A DNA stretch of 24,605 bases from positions 1 to 24,605 of the forward strand of contig CAQBRY010000013.1 in assembly GCA_948762645.1 (NCBI GenBank). Direction: 5' to 3'. The number at the start of each line of letters is the position of its first letter. The stretch's first letter is position 1. The DNA comes from an uncultured Eubacteriales bacterium. Its GTDB lineage: Bacteria; Bacillota; Clostridia; Oscillospirales; Acutalibacteraceae. The notes under the pieces are model-generated. The model did no database searches. It had not been told where the DNA came from and saw only the letters and a list, made by a program, of their open reading frames with translations. The position numbers were made by a program, and so were the translations under genes. Shown here one piece after another: positions 22,237 to 24,605 of this stretch.

Positions 22237-23583
22237 TTATTTTATCACATCTACTTTATTAATACCACAATTTATAAGTAAAGACTGTTCTTCTTTACGT
22301 ATTTTTTCACCCGGTATGAGTAGTGGTATGCCCGGAGGACATGGTGCTATGGTTTTAGATACGTATTTTCCTATACTGCTGTTGACGTGAACTGTTTCTG
22401 ACTTTGAAAATATAGCGTCTCTTACGGTATAATTTGTATTTTCAGGAAGTCTGATGTAATATTCATTTTTTTTACTTTCAGGGATTTCTTTTTTTGGAAT
22501 TAAATTTAAAATTGCATTTTTAAGTCTTTGAAAGTCTATATCCTTATTAAACGGGGAAGGAATAAATATGGAATAGTATTTGTCACAGTGTTCAGGTTCG
22601 ACTTTATACTTATGAAGGTACTTTCTGAATTCGTCCCCGGTGTATCCTATATTTGAAGTATTGAGAGTTATTCTCGCAGGGTCTGAGAATTTACTTTTAT
22701 GAAGTATATTTTTTTGACCGGATATTTTTTTTATCACCGTAATTTTTTGAATAAAGTTTTTAAATTCTTTATAGGAATGATTTATTATCCAGTCTATGCA
22801 GACGTCTATGGACGACAAAATCAAAAATGACGGACTTGTAGATCCAAATATACTCATCGAATATTTGGTGTTTGGCAAAAATTTTTCGTCCATTATATGA
22901 AGCAGGGCACTTCCTGTTAAAGCCGGCAGGGTTTTATGTATGGAGTCGGCAACTAAAGACGCTCCCTGATTTATGGGATGTAAATTTTTGTCTATACATA
23001 TTAAATGGGATCCGTGTGCGTTATCTACTAAGAGAGGTACGTTGAATTTTTTACAGACACAAGAAATTTCTTCTATATTTAAAATATCTCCGTAGTAGTC
23101 CGGACTTGTTAAAAATACGGCTTTTATATTTTTATTTTCTTTTAGAATATTTAAAATATCGTTTGGATTTATATAGTATGGAAGACTTGGGTCCAAATAT
23201 TTTTGTGGCATTATGAAGTGGGGTATGATATTTAGAAGAGCCATTGTATTTATAACTGATCTATGAATATTTCGGACGAAGATAATATGATTGACTTTTT
23301 CTGTGCAGACTAATTTAAGCATAGTTTGCACGCAAAGAGTATTTCCGCCGGTTGAAAAAAGAGTTTTTTTGGTTCCGTAAAATTTTGTGGCTTTGCTTTC
23401 GGAAGTGTTTATAAATGAAGTGGGATCGTATAGATCATCGGTGTCTGGAAGTTCTGTAATATCCATTTCAAGGTCGAGATATTGTTTAAGCAAGATATTG
23501 TTTTTATGACCCGGAGTGTGAAATGAAGATCTATTTAAAAGATTATATTTTTTTATAGCTTTATAGATATTATTTTGTTGCAT
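22237..23583 (-). CDS. Orn/Lys/Arg decarboxylase family protein (YaaO/SpeA-like)
   Basis: PLP-dependent fold type I enzyme of the ornithine/lysine/arginine decarboxylase family, expected to make a polyamine precursor from a basic amino acid. The sequence shows SSFHTPGHKNN, LPDTDDLYDPTSFI, FSTGGNTLCVQTM, LLVDNAHGSHL with the PLP-contacting Asp, and DSIHKTLPALTGSALLH with Lys217 as the Schiff-base lysine. At 448 residues it is somewhat shorter than Bacillus homologues (about 480-490), mainly through a compact C-terminal domain. AAAGGG precedes the ATG. It leads the darA-holB-prfB gene string. Substrate choice among Arg, Lys and Orn is not decidable here. Confidence 0.88.
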   Translation of the reverse strand: MQQNNIYKAIKKYNLLNRSSFHTPGHKNNILLKQYLDLEMDITELPDTDDLYDPTSFINTSESKATKFYGTKKTLFSTGGNTLCVQTMLKLVCTEKVNHIIFVRNIHRSVINTMALLNIIPHFIMPQKYLDPSLPYYINPNDILNILKENKNIKAVFLTSPDYYGDILNIEEISCVCKKFNVPLLVDNAHGSHLICIDKNLHPINQGASLVADSIHKTLPALTGSALLHIMDEKFLPNTKYSMSIFGSTSPSFLILSSIDVCIDWIINHSYKEFKNFIQKITVIKKISGQKNILHKSKFSDPARITLNTSNIGYTGDEFRKYLHKYKVEPEHCDKYYSIFIPSPFNKDIDFQRLKNAILNLIPKKEIPESKKNEYYIRLPENTNYTVRDAIFSKSETVHVNSSIGKYVSKTIAPCPPGIPLLIPGEKIRKEEQSLLINCGINKVDVIK

Positions 23584-23660
23584 AAAATAGACCCTTTCTA
23601 AAATTGGTTATAATTTTAAATATTATAGTAAACAATAAAAAATAGAAAGGGGAATTTATT

Positions 23661-24020
23661 ATGGATTATTTAAAAGCTTTTATAATAGGTGGATTATTAT
23701 GCGTTATTGCGCAGATACTTATTGATCGCACTAAAATGACACCTGCTAGGATACTTGTATTGTTTGTAGTTTTAGGAGTAGTGCTTACTGCAGTTGGGGT
23801 CTACGAGCCTCTGGTACAGTTTGCCGGAGCTGGAGCGACTGTTCCTTTGTCGGGGTTTGGATATATAATGGCTAAAGGTGTCATACAGTCAATACAGGAG
23901 CATGGTTTGATTGGAGCACTTATGGGGGGGCTTACGGCCAGTGCGGCAGGGATATCGGCGGCGGTGCTTTTTGGATATATAGCTGCTCTTTTATCTAAAC
24001 CTAGTGACAAATCTGTATAA
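23661..24020 (+). CDS. spoVAE: stage V sporulation protein AE (SpoVAEb type)
   Basis: Integral membrane subunit of the SpoVA dipicolinic acid channel of the spore inner membrane. The 119 residues form four hydrophobic segments and carry the conserved stretches FIIGGLLCVIAQILIDRTKMTP (read as FIIGGLLCVIAQ then ILIDRTKMTP), GAGATVPLSGFGY and GLIGALMGGLTASAAGISAA. Length matches the single-domain SpoVAEb of clostridia. GAAAGGGG precedes the ATG. It is divergent from the decarboxylase gene and separated by 14 kb from spoVAD; no spoVAC is in the window. A perfect inverted repeat (24045-24074) follows as likely terminator. Confidence 0.94.
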   Translation: MDYLKAFIIGGLLCVIAQILIDRTKMTPARILVLFVVLGVVLTAVGVYEPLVQFAGAGATVPLSGFGYIMAKGVIQSIQEHGLIGALMGGLTASAAGISAAVLFGYIAALLSKPSDKSV

Positions 24021-24044
24021 AAATAGCAAATATATTTATAATTA

Positions 24045-24074
24045 TTGTCAATAAAAAACATTTTTTATTGACAA
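24045..24074. terminator. perfect inverted repeat after spoVAE, overlapping the next promoter
   Basis: TTGTCAATAAAAAA (24045-24058), CA, TTTTTTATTGACAA (24061-24074): 14 base pairs with no mismatch. It fits a spoVAE terminator, and the right arm contains the -35 of the following promoter, so it could also be an operator. Confidence 0.65.
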
Positions 24075-24096
24075 ACTATATATATATATATATAAT
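24068..24096 (+). promoter_or_regulatory. TA-repeat promoter of the 24165 gene
   Basis: TTGACA at 24068-24073, 17-base spacer, TATAAT at 24091-24096. The spacer is AAC followed by TA repeats running into the -10. Both hexamers and the spacing are optimal for sigma-A. Confidence 0.8.
24077..24094 (+). repeat. (TA)9 dinucleotide tract inside a promoter
   Basis: Nine TA units between -35 and -10, including the first four bases of TATAAT, the same count as in the promoter at 19896-19925. One unit more or less would give spacers of 19 or 15 bases. Confidence 0.9.
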
Positions 24097-24164
24097 TGTG
24101 ATGTAAATTGGTTTTTATATGAATAATTATTTTCGAAATATAGTTAATAAGGAGAAATGTGATT

Positions 24165-24605
24165 ATGGCTATACCTAATTATAATAGTAACATTCATTCT
24201 TTGGAAATAGGTGGGAAATGTTTTGTTCGATCATCTTTTATAAAATATGTTTTGGGGGCTTTAGTACCTTTTTATGGAAAAGATGATGAAGGAAATAAAC
24301 AAAAACCTAAGCTCGGTGTATTTGATGGGTATAGTTACGATAAAATGTATACTGATATTGAAAAAGAGGTAAAAAAAATTCCTGAAAACAAAATTGTTAG
24401 CGTAAATAGTGTCCGTAAGATTATGAATATCTTAAAAAAATATAAAGGGGAAAAATCTCCGAATAAGAAAGAGTATGTAGACGCTTTTATAGGGGCATTT
24501 ACGCCTTTAGAAGAAAATGTTAAAAATACAACAGAATATATTAAATATAAAGTGGAAGAATGGGAGAGTCTTTGTTCGAGAGATCTTTGTGGGTTTGCAA
24601 CGACA
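24165..24605 (+). CDS. orphan protein of unknown function, N-terminal 147 residues (cut by window edge)
   Basis: I do not recognise the family. The frame is open from the ATG at 24165 to the window end with no stop. AAGGAG at 24149-24154 lies ten bases before the ATG. The visible part starts MAIPNYNSNIHSLEIGGKC, then FIKYVLGALVPFYGKDDEG, a charged helical region (YTDIEKEVKKIPENK), KEYVDAFIGAFTPLEENV and WESLCSRDLCG. There is no signal peptide and no clear membrane span. Transcription would come from the (TA)9 promoter. It shows no obvious sequence likeness to the 18991-19863 protein despite the shared promoter design. Confidence 0.75.
   Translation, partial: MAIPNYNSNIHSLEIGGKCFVRSSFIKYVLGALVPFYGKDDEGNKQKPKLGVFDGYSYDKMYTDIEKEVKKIPENKIVSVNSVRKIMNILKKYKGEKSPNKKEYVDAFIGAFTPLEENVKNTTEYIKYKVEEWESLCSRDLCGFATT

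Noticed and set aside
1..24605. CRISPR array, insertion sequence, prophage or attachment site.
   Set aside because: No regularly spaced repeats, transposase, integrase or terminal inverted repeats were found.

Overview
The window comes from a low-G+C, endospore-forming member of the Clostridia. The evidence is a set of sporulation genes (spmA, spmB, spoVAD, spoVAE and an alpha/beta-type small acid-soluble spore protein), a clostridial AbrB with an added CxxC...CxxC tail, the Firmicute c-di-AMP receptor DarA, AT-rich spacers, and GGAGG-type ribosome binding sites. I cannot place it to genus from the sequence alone.

Layout. 1-2070 (minus): purA followed by the 5' part of glmS, cut by the window edge. 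2526-4619: a small orphan gene, the spmAB pair (minus) and abrB. 4684-8607 (all minus): an ExoA-like glycosyltransferase, a lemA-TPM-TPM operon and a coiled-coil orphan with a palindromic operator candidate. 8778-10150 (plus): spoVAD alone, then a SASP gene. 10268-10663 (minus): a small protein with a double-glycine leader. 10852-14225 (plus): a three-gene surface-glycan operon (initiating phosphoglycosyl transferase, DegT-type aminotransferase, Wzy/WaaL-type polymerase or ligase). 14375-14941: a small secreted cysteine-containing protein, convergent with and overlapping the ABC genes. 14877-19863 (minus): an orphan 290-residue protein followed by a heterodimeric ABC exporter with one degenerate ATP site. 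19922-23583 (minus): speA/yaaO-like decarboxylase, darA, holB, prfB, close to the yaaO-yaaQ-holB order of Bacillus. 23661-24020: spoVAE alone. 24165-24605: the start of another orphan gene.

Three things stand out. First, two orphan transcription units (19863 leftward, 24165 rightward) have a promoter in which a perfect TTGACA and a perfect TATAAT are joined by a (TA)9 tract giving 18- and 17-base spacers. This is the layout of a phase-variable promoter; one of the two would control the ABC exporter operon. Second, holB carries an in-frame TAA exactly where the conserved LLPTIxSR segment begins. Third, prfB, directly downstream in the same frame, has no ATG, GTG or TTG at its 5' end: the only codon well placed after its ribosome binding site is ATA. 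Counting from that ATA puts SPF at 205-207 and GGQ at 250-252, the Escherichia coli RF2 numbering, and there is no programmed frameshift.

Four unrecognised genes (10663 minus, 14375 plus, 19863 minus, 24165 plus) each have a near-perfect sigma-A promoter, unlike most neighbours. They look like strongly or switchably expressed accessory genes (bacteriocin-like, secreted or surface-related) set among conserved housekeeping and sporulation genes. No tRNA, rRNA, insertion sequence or CRISPR array was seen.
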